Of a DNA stretch of 64,000 bases, positions 9,463 to 21,800 are shown in pieces. Under the pieces are notes generated by a model. It ran no database searches. It saw nothing but the letters and a program-made list of their open reading frames with translations, and was not told where the DNA came from. Made by a program: the position numbers and the translations under genes. This DNA comes from Mytilus trossulus (taxonomy: Eukaryota > Mollusca > Bivalvia > Mytilida > Mytilidae): the NCBI RefSeq assembly GCF_036588685.1, contig NC_086378.1:50462686-50526685 (forward strand), written 5' to 3'. Numbering within the stretch: position 1 is the first letter of the stretch; every line of letters begins with the position of its first letter.

Positions 9463-12400
9463 ATGACATTACCTGTTAAGCCAAATAAGAACTATTCAAT
9501 GGCAATACTAATTCTTCTCCTTGCAGGGGACATAGAGCAAAACCCGGGACCAAGAACAAAACAACAAAGTATCTACCCATGTGGACTTTGTGAACACCCA
9601 GTCACATGGAACTGCGAAGGAGTATGCTGTGATGACTGTAACATCAGGCATCACAAAACATGTATAGAAATATGTTCTGCAGACTACGACCTACTGCAAA
9701 GATCTAATGTACAATGGCTATGCTGTAAATGTGAAAGCATCAACGTTTCTACTTTCACTTTCCACAGTTACGAATTGAACACTTCAAACTATTATGATCC
9801 TTTAACCCACAACAGCACATTCGAATCAATTACGTCAAATGCATTCAGTCCACTTAAAACCAGCAGTCCAAAAGGAAATAATTCAATCAATAACAACACA
9901 TCAAAGAGAAATAAGAGCAAAAACAGAACAAACAGCAGCAACGTATTCAACATACCAAAGAAACAAAACTTAAGAATCCTTACACTGAATTGTAGAAGCA
10001 TCAAGGACAAGACATCTGAATTTTCAGCTGCAGTCAACTACATCAAACCTGACATCATCTGCGTCACAGAGTCTTGGCTGAAAGGTGAACATCCTGGAAA
10101 AAACCCAACTAAAGATGCAATTAAATCTAGCGAAGTTTTTCCAGAAACCTACAGAAATGATCGAGGTACACTGGGAGGAGGTGTTTTCATCCTTGTACAA
10201 AACGACATTATTTCAATTGAAAAACCAGAGTTTGTAACAAAATGTGAGATAGAATGGGTAAAGATACAAATGAAAGACAAAAAAGATCTCACAATAGGCT
10301 CATTCTATATGCCACACAGAAACATGGAACACATAAAGGAATTAGATAAATCATTAGACCATATTTCAAACAAAAATCAAACCATCATGCTAACTGGAGA
10401 TTTCAACTGCCCAGACATAAACTGGAACACCATGTCAGTAAACCAAAATGCACAAGACAAGGAAATTCAAATAGCTCTAATGGAAGTTATCATATCACAC
10501 TCACTAACACAGATACATGAAACACCAACAAGAGGCAATAACTTACTGGACATAGTGCTGACTTCAAACCCGTCACTCATCAAAACATCCTCTAATGCTC
10601 CAGGAATATCTGACCACGATATGATTGTAACAGACTGCGACACAAAACCACGTTATCAGAGTAAGAAGCCACGCAAATGCTACATATACTCCAAAGCAAA
10701 ATGGGAAGATCTACACAAAGACCTGACTATATTTTCAACCAACATCATTGAAATGTATCATTCAGGTGCCACAGTACAGGAATTATAGGACAAGTTGAAG
10801 ACAGACCTTTATTCTAACCTTGACAACCATATACCATCAAAATTCATCCGATCTAAAACCAGTCTACCCTGGATCAATCATAAAATCAGGAAAATGTTTA
10901 AAAAGAAAACAAGGCTATACCAACAGGCAAAGAAAACCAACAACTGGACCAACTACAGGCACTTCCAAAAAGAATGTAAGCGGCAAATCAGAAAAGCTGA
11001 GTATAACCACATTAATACCACAATCCTAGAAGGGCAAGAAAACAACAACTCAAAACCATTTTGGAAATATGTAAAATCAAGGAAACAGGACAACATAGGA
11101 ATAGCACCCCTTAAAAGAAACGGCCACCTAATCAATGACAGCAAAGGGAAAGCAGAATTACTGATCAAACAATTCAGCTCAGTATTTACAAGAAATAAAG
11201 ACAAAACTCTGCCAACAACATCAAAGCACATAAAAAGCACAATACCTCCTTTATACATAAATACAGATGGAGTCGAAAAGCTGCTGAAAAAACTGAATAC
11301 ATCCAAGGCATCAGGACCAGACGGCATACCAAACCGTATATTGAAAGAATGCTCAAAACAACTAGCACCTGGACTTACAATGATATTCCAAAAATCAATC
11401 AACACTGGTACATTACCAAGAGACTGGCTAAATGCAAACATATCAAGTGTCTTCAAAAAGGGAGACAAACATGCACCAGAAAACTACAGACCAGTATCAT
11501 TAACATCTGTACCATGCAAGCTACTGGAACATGTAATCTGTAGACATATACTTAAACATCTAGAGAAGCACAGAGTACTTACATCACTAAACCATGGCTT
11601 CAGGTCAGGCTATTCCTGTGAAACCCAACTGCTAGTCACACTACACGACTTCATGAAAGCCTTCGACGCAGGAAAACAAATTGATGTAGCTATACTGGAC
11701 TTCTCCAAAGCGTTTGACACTGTGCCGCACAACAAACTACTGCACAAAATGAACGAATACGGTATAAGAGGACCACTAAACAAATGGTTGGAGATGTTCC
11801 TAACCCAAAGGAAAATGAAAGCTGTCGTAGATGGGGAGGAATCAGAAGAAGCTTCAGTTGACTCCGGTGTACCACAAGGTACAGTACTAGGACCCCTTCT
11901 CTTCCTCTGCCACATAAACGACCTTCCAGATTCAGTAAAATCATCTGTCAGACTTTTCGCAGATGACTGCCTCCTGTACAGGAACATAAATAGTCAACAT
12001 GACCACACACTCCTACAACGAGACCTCCAAAACCTAGAAGTATGGGCCACAAACTGGGGCATGCGCTTCAATGCAAAGAAGTGCTATATACTTAGCATTA
12101 AGAATAAAAGCCAGAAGATGTACAGCCTAGACGGACATGTACTACAACAAGTCCAACACAACCCATATCTAGGCTTACAAATATCAGAAGACCTAAAATG
12201 GACCACGCACATCTCAAATGTTGCCAAGAAAGCCAATTCGACACTCGGCTTTCTAAGAAGAAATCTACGCGTCTGCCCAAAAGATTGCAAAAAGACCGCA
12301 TATATATCATTAGTACGATCAACTATGGAATATGGTGCCATAATATGGGACCCATATACACAACATGATATAAATCAATTGGAAAGAATACAACGCAGAG

Positions 12401-12816
12401 CAGCTAGATTCATCACAGGCGACTATAGGTCTAGAGAAGAGGGGTCGGTCACCAAAATGCTAGCCGAGTTAGAACTAGACAACCTACAAACAAGAAGAAC
12501 AAGTCAACGGCTAGTATTTCTGTACAAAGTGGTTGAGGGGTTGGTCCCAGCTATTAATCCCGACGATTTTCTTGTTAAAAGTAAACCTAAGAGGAAAATC
12601 AAACCTAAAACATTTGACAATTTTGTATGTGCCAATATAGTGACAAATTCAGTGAAGAACAATTCTAAGGCACTAGATACTATTCCAAGTAACACCGATC
12701 CATATAAGAACTCTTTCTTCGTCAAGAGTGTACTACATTGGAACCAACTAGAGGATCGTATTGTATGCGCAGATACAGTTGAGAGCTTCAAGGCTGCTCT
12801 CCAACACCGCCAATAG
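9463..12816 (+). pseudogene. LINE ORF2: 2A motif, PHD-like finger, APE endonuclease, reverse transcriptase; one nonsense codon
   Basis: The ORF2 polyprotein of a non-LTR retrotransposon nicks target DNA and copies the element RNA. The first ATG after upstream stops is 9463; the frame itself opens at 9349 with GTG. Residues 13-30 form a hydrophobic run ending in GDIEQNPGP. A Cys/His-rich PHD-like finger spans about 9580-9735. Endonuclease motifs are LTLNCRSIKD (about 9976), VTESWL, GDFNCPDINW (about 10396) and SDHDMIV. TAG at 10786-10788 interrupts the frame, which continues unchanged to 12816. Reverse transcriptase motifs follow: SGPDGIP, YRPVSLTS, DFSKAFDTVPH (about 11699), GVPQGTVLGP and FADD (about 11956), then a typical C-terminal domain. 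With a single lesion in about 1,118 codons, this is a recent but disabled copy. Confidence 0.85.
9529..9552 (+). other. 2A-like ribosome-skipping motif (DIEQNPGP)
   Basis: It matches the D-(V/I)-E-x-N-P-G-P consensus exactly. In known 2A peptides the bond between G and the final P is not made and translation continues, giving two products. Here the upstream product would be only about 29 residues from the 9463 ATG, with a hydrophobic core AILILLLAG like a signal sequence. 2A motifs at ORF N-termini are documented in CR1-type elements of sea urchins and molluscs. Activity is inferred. Confidence 0.85.
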
Positions 12817-12863
12817 GTGTCTCTCTCTCCCGTTGAGTAAAAGCCAGAATTGGTATCTTCAAC

Positions 12864-12889
12864 GTATACATACAGATACAGATACAGAA
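12864..12889 (+). repeat. 3'-terminal TACAGA microsatellite of the LINE
   Basis: About four TACAGA units close the element 50-75 bp past the ORF2 stop. CR1 and L2 elements characteristically end in short tandem repeats instead of poly(A). Confidence 0.7.
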
Positions 12890-13189
12890 TGACTTAACTC
12901 AATCAAAGGAATTATCAACAAAAAATAAGAAAACATTAGTATACACTGAACGATTAATTTGATCTATAACATAATTTAAATACCAAGTTAAAAAAAAAAT
13001 GTGTAATTAGATGTAAAACAATATTTCAAAGACATTTTAAAGTTGGACGACAAATTGCCGTTAACAAAATAACGTAAACAGTGATTTAATGTTGTAATGA
13101 GTACAGGTACCTGGCTCTACAGCTAGCCAAAGCTCCCACTTGTATGATATTTGTTTATAGTTCAGTTATATTTACAAAATTTAAATGGG

Positions 13190-14200
13190 CAACCCAAACA
13201 AATATCTGAACATCGAAGGAAATTCAAAACGGAAAGACCCTAATCAATTGGCAGAAACAAAAGCTCAAATACATCAAACGAATAGATAACAACTATCATA
13301 TTCTTGACTTGGTACAGGCATTTTCCTAATATTTAGAAAATGGTGGATTAAACTTGTTTTATAGCAAGCTAACCCTCTCACTTGTGTGAAAGTCGCTTAG
13401 AATTTCATTATATTGACAACGATGTGTGAACAAAACATTTGTACTTAGATATCGCAGATCAAATTTATTCGTTCATTGTGTAATCATACGTTTTTTGATT
13501 GAGTTAAGTCTGCCAATTGATATTTTATCGTATGTTTTTCTATGTTGTGATGTTATGCTATTGTTTCAGAAAAAGGGAGAAGGTTTGGGCCCATTAAAAC
13601 GTTTAATCCCGCTGCAAATGTTTGCACCTGTCCTAAGTCAGGAATCTGATGTACAGAAGTTGTCGTTTGTTTATGTAATATATACGTGTTTCTCGTTTCT
13701 CGTTTTGTTTATATAGATTAGACCGTTGGTTTTCCCGTTTGAATGGTTTTACACTAGTAATTTTGGGGCCCTTTATAGCTTGTTGTTCGGTGTGAGCCAA
13801 GGCTCCGTGTTGAAGACCGTACTTTAACCTATAATGGTTTAATTTTTAAATTGTTATTTGAATGGAGAGTTGTCTCATTGGCACTCACACCACATCTTCC
13901 TATATCTAAAAACAAACAGACATAAGGTAAAAATGTCAAAAATTGGAACACATGCATTAGTCAATATTGTGTCATAATTGTTATGACTATGAAATCGAAC
14001 AAATATGTAACAAAGAAACACTAAAAGGCATAGAGTCAGAGCACATAAGCAAAAAATAAAAGTCAAGATTACCAAAAAATTTACCATGTCACAATAAGTA
14101 CGGAGCCAAGCCATATGTAACAAAGAAACACAAAAGGGAATATGGACAAAGCATATTAGCAAAAATAAATACCGAGCCACGTCAAAAGCATAACAGAAAC
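13190..14200 (-). repeat. Dispersed repeat M2, split by a younger insertion
   Basis: Segment 13190-13436 (with ACATCAAACGAATAGATAAC, TGACTTGGTACAGGCATT and AACCCTCTCACTTGTGTG) ends at GTGTGAACAAAAC. Its continuation AAACAGACATAAGG starts at 13911. The tail 13911-14200 contains a repeated GTAACAAAGAAACAC motif. The 475 bp between are a copy of family M3. Confidence 0.6.
13437..13910 (+). mobile_element. Dispersed element M3, nested in M2
   Basis: It contains the landmarks GCTCCGTGTTGAAGACCGTA, GAGAGTTGTCTCATTGGCAC and CACACCACATCTTCCTATAT near its 3' end. The same landmarks occur at 17508-18055, 28005-28115 and 60050-60235, and inverted at 21540-21800, 26975-27170, 28205-28410 and 62033-62375. 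AAAAC-type direct repeats flank the insertion. It is non-coding and behaves as a non-autonomous element. Confidence 0.65.
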
Positions 14201-15044
14201 AAACCTAACTGTTAAAGTTATAATCATAAATACATATGAAAGAGTACTATTACACATTTTTAAGATGTTTAAAAACATCAGTACCCAAAATATATGTACA
14301 TGTGCACTTCAATACCATCGTGTATTATTTGTAAAGTTGATATGGAATATTTATCAACATACATGTAACAACAAGGTCTTGATACCTTTCGATGAGACGT
14401 TCGTTGACTTACCGCTGGTTTGTCGACTTTTTGTTCGGACACTGGCGACGTTTAACAAAGTCTTGAGTAGGAGATGCATACTGAATTAGTTAAGAAATAT
14501 ATATCTCGTATACAGTTGAAGTTGGTACATTTTTTGTATATTGGTACATGTACTTAGGTGGGGAATATTGATAATTTTAAAATTAAAATCGTCTCGTTTG
14601 TCTTAGATTCTGGTACCGTTAAACAGTTCTAACAAAAAAACGCAAACAAAAAGAATTGTGTAGGTAATAATACATACAGTAAAGTAAAACAAAACAAACG
14701 GTCACAATAAAGTACAATTAATTTAATATAAATACAGTAGTATACAAAATGAAAACAAAATATATAAATACGCATACAACCGTTTCGCACCTCTAAAATT
14801 ACCCTCATCAGGAAATCATGATGTACAAATACCGGGTCACTTCAATAGTCATACAACCAAAATGTATACAATATTATAAAGTGACTGTGAATTGAAGTAC
14901 AGAATTTATTTATATTTAGCGCTCTTCCATTGCTTATTGTCTATATGTGTGTGTCTTTATTTGTTTCGTGCGTTGTGCATATACTGATTTTGTGTCACGA
15001 ATGGATATCCTATATTCTTTGTGTTTTCCTAATAACATACATAG
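14201..15044. other. AT-rich intergenic stretch
   Basis: No gene is recognised. On the - strand, 14778-14826 has CTGATGAG and CGAAAC spaced as in a hammerhead core, but the intervening stem does not pair, so I do not call a ribozyme. Confidence 0.4.
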
Positions 15045-15470
15045 ACAAGTATATTTTTGGAGTGAGGGTGTCGGTCGTTATTGTTGGAATCATGCAAGTG
15101 GTGAAACATAACATGGATTTAAGGAGAATCACCATTATAATTCGGAAAATGTTAGAAAAAGAAAGTGTTGCATATTTTAATCAAAATAGTTCCTTCGCAT
15201 AGATGTTAATTTATATATAATTTAAAAAAAGGTGTGGTTAGTTTTCGTATTCAATGGAAGCTTTTATTAGGACTAAGTATCGCTAAAAACTCTTTTTGTA
15301 AAATTCTTTGGAAAAAAACCCGAAATAAAATGAAAATAGGAGAGCATATCTGACGTTTTGCTAATGTCAGGAATACCTGTCTGTGTACTGCACAAAACGT
15401 CCAGGAACCAGTTATGCGCTCTGATATGCATGTTAAGGTTCGGAAAACTGTTAGCCAAGGGCAATTAATT
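15045..15470 (+). repeat. Dispersed repeat, family M7
   Basis: The landmarks TGGAGTGAG, GAAACATAACATGGATTTAA, ATTCGGAAAATGTTAGA and CAGGAATACCTGTCT recur with changes at 36270-36560 in intron 3 of gene A. A short piece also occurs at about 54392-54440 in intron 3 of gene C. Non-coding. Confidence 0.5.
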
Positions 15471-17089
15471 GATACATAACGTATGTACCTATAAGCTATA
15501 AGTCTAAACCATACTGTTTTTGTATAATAGACACTGAATATTTATCTACAAATATTAGTGCATGGTTCTTCTCGATAAACATCTTGAATAAAAGAACTAG
15601 ATGCTCTTTGGCAAAAGCCAGGCTGGCTTAGTAAATATAATTCTTATCCCAGACTTTAAGAATAGCATATAAACAACAACAAAAATTAAAAGTTGTTTTT
15701 ATTTAGTGTGAAGATATTTAAATGTAGTCCACATTAGTAAGCAACCAAAAAAAGCAACCAAATAAAACATAACCAAATAAATCAACCAAAAATCAACAAC
15801 AACAAACAGGTGATGATGACAAATGAAACAGGTAGGAATCTAAGATACAATGTTATCAATTCCTATTTGAGGTGCAGATCAACAACAACTAAACGAATAT
15901 TACTAAATAAATCACTTATGAATGAAATATCTGGGTTTGAGTGATACATATTGGCAATACAGTATACATTTTGAACTGAATACCACCACAAAAAATTATA
16001 TTACTTATTATAATAATTGTTTCAAATGAAATACGGTTTTGTTAATAATACATATTGGCAATAAACTCTATACACTTTTGTATTTATTGTATTAATTGCA
16101 TCTGTCGATATTTCTGAAGCCTCTGATATTGACGATGAAACCTTGCTTTTTGTGTGATAATATTCAATATAAGTTCTCAAAAGGTGCATTTGTGTATGAA
16201 AACACAATGTTTCTAGCATTTAGTTATCACTTTCCGGAGTAACAAACACTGGGGACATCTGTACCTATATGAAATGTTGGTACTAAATTTGTATTCAAAA
16301 ATGTAAAAAGGGACTTTTGGTTTATTTCTTTGCAATTGAGTTTAGTGTGTTGTCCTTTTCGCTGAACTATAGATTATACATCATTGTTTAAGGACCTGCT
16401 GATTCCTGCCACCAGCTACGGAATTTTCGAGCAGCATTGACGACCTATTAGTTACCGTGGTCTATTTTCTGTTCTTTGGTCAGTTTATGCAGTGGTTTCT
16501 TCGACACATTCCCCGTTTCCAGTGTTACTTTATTCTATTATTTTTTTCAGGCACCTACTATTTGGCAAACCTTCAAGAACTTTTTACCACGTGATAAACA
16601 TACCTGATTAACAAAAGCGTGGACATTTTGTACACTTACCAAAACGTCCATCTGCTAGATTTTGTAATTCTTAAAAATTTAAAAACATGTTTCAAACAAA
16701 ACTTCCCCTATGAAATTTCGATTTTGACCTATTTTTTGGTTATTTTTTTTATAATTTTGTTTTTAACTTTCTGGTGCGACAAAAGCAATCCCTATATACT
16801 AGTACATGTATCTACTATAAAAGTTTCCAGGTTTTTTATGGGGTCCGCTAAAATAGAAGTACTCCGTTTTTCGTTTATTGTTTTGTAAATGAATCAGTCC
16901 GTCAGTTTTTCGTTTGAAATGTTTTAATGGCCGACTTCATACAGGAACTTTTAAGGAAGAACGATAAGAAGATAGCAATAGTCTTTCACTCTACTTTCCG
17001 CTATAAAGATGATGCTCTATCACGAAATGATTAAAAATTTAGTGCCTATATTAAATGTATCTATCCCATTGAACTAGAGATAAAATATA
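15471..17089. other. AT-rich intergenic stretch
   Basis: The 89-codon ORF at 16619-16888 is Phe/Ile-rich and matches nothing I recognise. A small M3 fragment lies near 16885-16930. No other structure was seen. Confidence 0.4.
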
Positions 17090-17462
17090 CATGTCTGCCT
17101 CCTATCTTCACTTACATCTGGAAATTGACAATGAGGGTCGGTAGAAAACCAAAAAAAATACAACAAAAGAGATGATTTCAGCTTCCCAATTATGACCTTT
17201 CTATTTTTATTTAGCAACATTCCAGCAGCACCTGCATACGCAGTATATATCTCCAAATTGATGCGATATTCCCGAGTTTGTATTTCCTATCATGAATTCA
17301 TTGATAGGAGGTTGCTGCTCACAAGGAAACTATTAAACCAAGAGTTCCAAATGGTGAAGTTGAAATCATCCCTTTGTAAATTTCACTGACGCCATCACGA
17401 ATTGACCGTTATGAAATAACCGTTTCACAGATAATATCGGATATGTTCCTCATGTTGTAACA
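17090..17462 (+). pseudogene. Relic of a Penelope-like reverse transcriptase, C-terminal part
   Basis: The + strand translation keeps SYLHLHLEIDNEGR then a stop (about 17098-17142), and in another frame SNIPAAPAYAVYISKLMRYS and LLLTRKLLNQEF (17210-17350), ending at KLKSSLCKFH and a stop. The frameshift and stops show it is dead. It is the best-kept C-terminus of the family whose N-terminal and central parts lie at 30060-34790. Group assignment is from remembered motif patterns of molluscan elements. Confidence 0.6.
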
Positions 17463-17507
17463 ACAATCCCCTTCGCTTTTCACAAATGTAAACTAAAATA
17501 AAATATT

Positions 17508-17857
17508 ATTTTGTACTGTTATACCACTGTCCCAGGTTAGGGGAGGGTTGGGATCCCGCTTACATGTTTAACCCCGCCACATTATTTATGTATGTGTCTG
17601 TCCGAAGTCAGGAGCCTGTAATTCAGTGGTTGTCGTTTGTTTTTCGTTCATTTTGTTTATATAAATAAGGCCGTTAGTTTTCTTGTTTGAATTGTCTTAC
17701 ATTGTCTTATCGGGGCCTTGTATAGCTGACTATGCGATATGGGCTTTGCTCATTGTTGAAGGCCGTACGGTGACCTTCAGTTGTTAATATCTGTGTCATT
17801 TTGGTCACCTGTGGACAGTTGTCTCATTGGCAATCATACCTCATCTTCATTTTTATA
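17508..17857 (+). repeat. Dispersed element M3, variant copy
   Basis: It shows GTTATACCACTGTCC, TTGAAGGCCGTACGGTGACC and ACAGTTGTCTCATTGGCAAT in order, giving a nearly full-length M3-type element. Confidence 0.6.
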
Positions 17858-17904
17858 CCGAATTATACTATTTACCGGGTTTGTAATAACATGAGCATTT
17901 TTTA

Positions 17905-18055
17905 GGGCCCTTTATATTTATATACCTGTTCGGTGTGAGCCAACTTGACAGCTCCGTGTTGAAGACCGTACTTGGACCTATAATTGGTTTGCTTTTACAA
18001 ATCATGATGGATATGAGAGTTGTCTCATTGGCACTCATACCACATCTTCTTATAT
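17905..18055 (+). repeat. Dispersed element M3, 5'-truncated copy
   Basis: It carries CTCCGTGTTGAAGACCGTAC and GAGTTGTCTCATTGGCACTC, directly downstream of the 17508-17857 copy in the same orientation. Confidence 0.6.
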
Positions 18056-20066
18056 TTATTACAAAATAGTCTAGACTAATTTAAAAATCCTATCTCAGTA
18101 TTAACCCTTTCATGTTAGTAATGAAATTTTCTAAAATTCTTGCATATGATACAAATAAAGAGATGAAGTATGATTTTCGAAGTGCAAATGAAGTGGACTA
18201 ATCATGTATAGGCACCCATGCTGCCTCAAATATTTAAAAACCCCTTACACAATATACAGTTATCGGTTTTAAAAATAATTATAATGAAAAGGGTGTAACA
18301 TATTTACAACATAATCATAGCTACATAATTTATAGCATAATAGTTTATTAACATGTATGACAATCAATATGTGACACAATAATAAAATAGATTATTATAA
18401 TTATTATCCGAGAAATTAATCAATCGCCAGAATTGATTAAATCATCAGCATCAACTGAGATCTACACAAATGCAAATACCGTTAAAAATAAATTATAAAA
18501 CATAGTTACTGTAATATTACGGTACATGTACATACATAAATAGTGTTGATTTTACACATACTATGGCATCATGCCATGGTTACAAATGTGACACCAAACA
18601 ACAAGATTAAAACTATAGAATTGATATTTATTGAAAGAAAACCGATAGTTAATATTTCACAAGCTATCATAATTGTTACCAATTTCATACCAAACAACAG
18701 GATTAAAGCAACATAATTTATATCCAATTACAGACAAGCAAATCAATTGCAAGAAGTGACACAATTAGCTGTAATACTAATTAAATTTAACGAACATGCC
18801 GGTCTAATTATTATAATCTGTTTTATTTATTTGAAAAGGGATGTTTAATTATAATTATCACACAAAGAAATGCTTCATACCATTGTTTTTCTTTTCTTCC
18901 GATTCTTTCACAAAGACAACAAACAGTTTACAGTAAAACTGATGCAATCTTCAGGGAATTAAAATTGAAATTTAAGTTGTTGACAAAATGGAGTTTCACC
19001 GTCCGTTTTGATTTCCTAATATAATAATGCGATAGCTTAATCAATTAATCCAATATGATTTGATTGTCAATTGTCTGTGAAATCATTTTATTGAAGTCTC
19101 TGATTTATCTTTTCATGTTTTATTTATTCGTTTTTCTTGACACTTATATTTTGGTCTTTTAATTGTAACCTTGCAATTTTATTTCATAATTCATAATCGA
19201 ACACGTCAAATTTCAGGGGAAAAAAGGACAGTGCACATCGATAATTTTTAATTGTATTGTAATTTCTTACTGAAAACAATATAATTAAATCATATGAAAT
19301 ATAATTATACAAAATAACTTTTAATTAACCAAATGTAATCTGAAGCAATACAATTATGCGCATTTCGAAAAGGGATTTTATATTTGTCATAAAATGTCGG
19401 AACCTAATAGTGACCAAACGATGAAGTGCTACAACCCTCCCCCACCATAAAAAGATATAACAAGAGGAATAATAAAACGTCAGTAAAGGTCAATAACTGA
19501 ACCCATTACGAGATTAAATAAATAAAAACAAAGATCTGCGTCGGAAAGATTACTATCCTTTTGTTAATTACTCAAGTATTGTCATTAATTGTACACGATT
19601 TGTTTCATTCACCGTGAAAGGAAGCTGTCAATCATTAATTATAATACGTGACTTCTGGTTGGTTGAACGATTTAAAATCTAACAGCTGATATACCTATAT
19701 ACAATGGCTTTACCACATTTCGATATCAGCCTTCAGTATTTTGTGGCTGATAATTATGGATATAAATTCACTGGATATATTAGTTTCAAACACGACCGAA
19801 GTAAGATTATTTTACCTTTTAATATGTGTGTGTTTAAAAGAAAGAACTGTACTGAAGTCGGTTTTTAAAATGAACGAATATTTTATTACAGAAGCAAACA
19901 TATTTTTTAACGCTATTGCAAAAATAACATATTATATAATGACAGTAATGACAATAAACATGCAGAGAACAACACAATACGGTCATAACAAGCACACAGA
20001 ACTCAAACTGTTATGCAATGATAACTTGAAATCTGAATGCATTAAAAAAGTTACACATTTTTGGGG
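18056..20066. other. AT-rich intergenic stretch, nothing recognised
   Basis: The 109-codon ORF at 19741-20070 has no recognisable domain and an AT-driven composition, and was not called. No tandem or inverted repeat of note was seen. Confidence 0.4.
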
Positions 20067-20294
20067 TTAAAGTCTTTGAGGTAGCTTGTAAAACATACAC
20101 GTTTTCTGTTTTTAAGTCTTTGAGGTAATTTGTAAGACATACATGTTTTCTGTTTTTAAATAGTTGAGGTATATAGCTTGTAAAACATACAAGTTTTCTG
20201 TTTTTAAGTCTTTGAGGTAGCTTGTAAAACATACAAGTTTTCTGTTTTTAAATCTTTGAGATCTGTAGCTTGTAAACATAAAAGTTTTCTGTTC
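20067..20294. repeat. Tandem repeat, about 46-51 bp unit, five copies
   Basis: The motif AGTCTTTGAGGTAGCTTGTA, then AAACATACAAGTTTTCTG, repeats five times with substitutions and small indels. ORFs on the - strand across it are by-products of the periodicity. Confidence 0.85.
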
Positions 20295-21539
20295 AGAGGC
20301 CATGAACATACTATTTTGGTAAAAGCTGTAGCCTCAAGGATCTAAAGGCTGAAGATACTAAAGCATAATGGTACTCAAAATACGCAAGGTGGTGTCTTAC
20401 AATGAACATTTACAGTATTAAATAGATATACCATATCCTGAGACTAGCACTTGTCAGCTGGTACGATATTCCTTTGCTTCAAGTTGACGATGTTTCAATT
20501 AAGTCTTGTCTAAAATACAAATAAAAGGGGGGCGGAAATAAACTAATATAAGAGGGTTATTTAAATAAAGTTGTATAATCTTGGAAACAATAAAGAAATC
20601 TTTGAGTTATAGACATATATGTATCACAAACAAAGACGGGTTCGATTCCGTTAGTGCTTCTTTTTCTGTTAAAAATCAAATACTAAAGAATAGCCATTCA
20701 AATCATGCATGTAGTACTTTTTTTTATTTTATTGTTTGAGGAATATTGGTAGGACTGGGCAATGATACGAGAAGGCAATTAAAATCATGTGTGTTTACTC
20801 TACCCTACCTACTCTTCGAGTATTTATTTTATCATTTTTGATTAAGCACCGTTAAAATTACAATGTTGCTCCCATGTTTTATAAGCATGTAACAGTAAAC
20901 ACGCAAACATTTTTGTTAGGCCTTAGGCTTTACTAGAAATGTCATGACATATGAAACGGTTACATTGGAACACTTACAATAAGATGGTAAAGAAATTATT
21001 AACGTCCAGTGGCAAATATTGCATACATGTTGAGGACGAGACCAAATTAACATTTAACACGTCTGGTAAGTCTTTTCAAAAAGGCGCTCCGAAAAGAAGG
21101 TCGGAAATAAAAATATCATTTGGAGCTGAGGGTTGAGGGTGTCCTTGACATTGACACACAGTTTGCCTTACTCTTATCTACTCGTTTGTGGCGAAGCATC
21201 AATCAGCTGGTGGGGTGGGGAGGCCGTATGCCATTTGCGCCCCCCCCAAAAAAAAAGGATCTTTCATTTGCGCCTATTTAATTTCACGTTATCCACTTCA
21301 TTTATGGCTAGCTGTACCCTTTTGAAACTGTAAGAAAACGATTAACGGTCCAGAATAGTTTCATTTGGTTTACAATGAACAGTTCTCTTCTCACCACCCT
21401 AACATATATGTCTTTATGGGTGAACATCCAGGCTATCACTTATGTCAAAATGAGAAGTCTGTAAATGTCCGCCTCTGATCGCAATCCAGAGAAAGAAAAG
21501 ATGGACTTCGTTGTTGGCAGATACAACAATTAAAAAAAA
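20295..21539. other. Intergenic stretch, nothing firm
   Basis: A lone GGTTCGATTCC at about 20638-20648 looks like a tRNA B box but has no matching A box or acceptor stem. C-run/A-run at 21240-21257. No gene seen. Confidence 0.4.
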
Positions 21540-21800
21540 CCAAAAGATGTGGTATGATTACCAATCATGAAGACAAATCTTCACTCGAGACCAAACGACA
21601 CATAAATTAACAAATATCGGTCCAACATAGTCAGCTATAAAAAGTCCCAGAATGACAATTGTAAAACAATTCAAACAAGAAAACCAACGGCATAATCTAA
21701 TTTTTGTACAAAAAAAAAGAACGAAACACAAACATGTAACACATCAACAAACGACAACAACTGAATTACAGACTCCTTACTTTGGACAAGCACATACATA
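21540..21800 (-). repeat. Dispersed element M3, inverted copy
   Basis: The reverse complement shows the usual M3 order: the CAACTGAATT/GTTGTCGTT region, the AATTGTTTTACAATTGTCAT region, and the terminal GGTAATCATACCACATCTT. Confidence 0.6.

Larger units (their letters stand above)
8525..12890 (+). mobile_element. CR1/L2-like LINE retrotransposon, nearly complete
   Basis: Composition shifts to A-rich coding-like sequence near 8525 and back near 12890. In order: ORF1 remnants (8528-9216), ORF2 with a 2A-like motif, PHD-like finger, APE endonuclease and reverse transcriptase (9463-12816), a short 3' UTR, and a 3' end of TACAGA repeats (12864-12889). A single APE-type endonuclease, a FADD reverse transcriptase motif and a microsatellite 3' terminus fit the CR1/L2 part of the Jockey group. 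The length of about 4.4 kb suggests little 5' truncation. No target duplication was identified. Confidence 0.85.

Noticed and set aside
14778-14826. Hammerhead-like CTGATGAG...CGAAAC on the - strand
   Set aside because: The sequence between the two motifs does not form stem II and no stem III is evident; probably a dispersed repeat with a chance or very decayed core.
20630-20660. tRNA gene, from GGTTCGATTCC
   Set aside because: Only a B box is present; there is no A box at proper distance, no acceptor-stem pairing and no anticodon arm.
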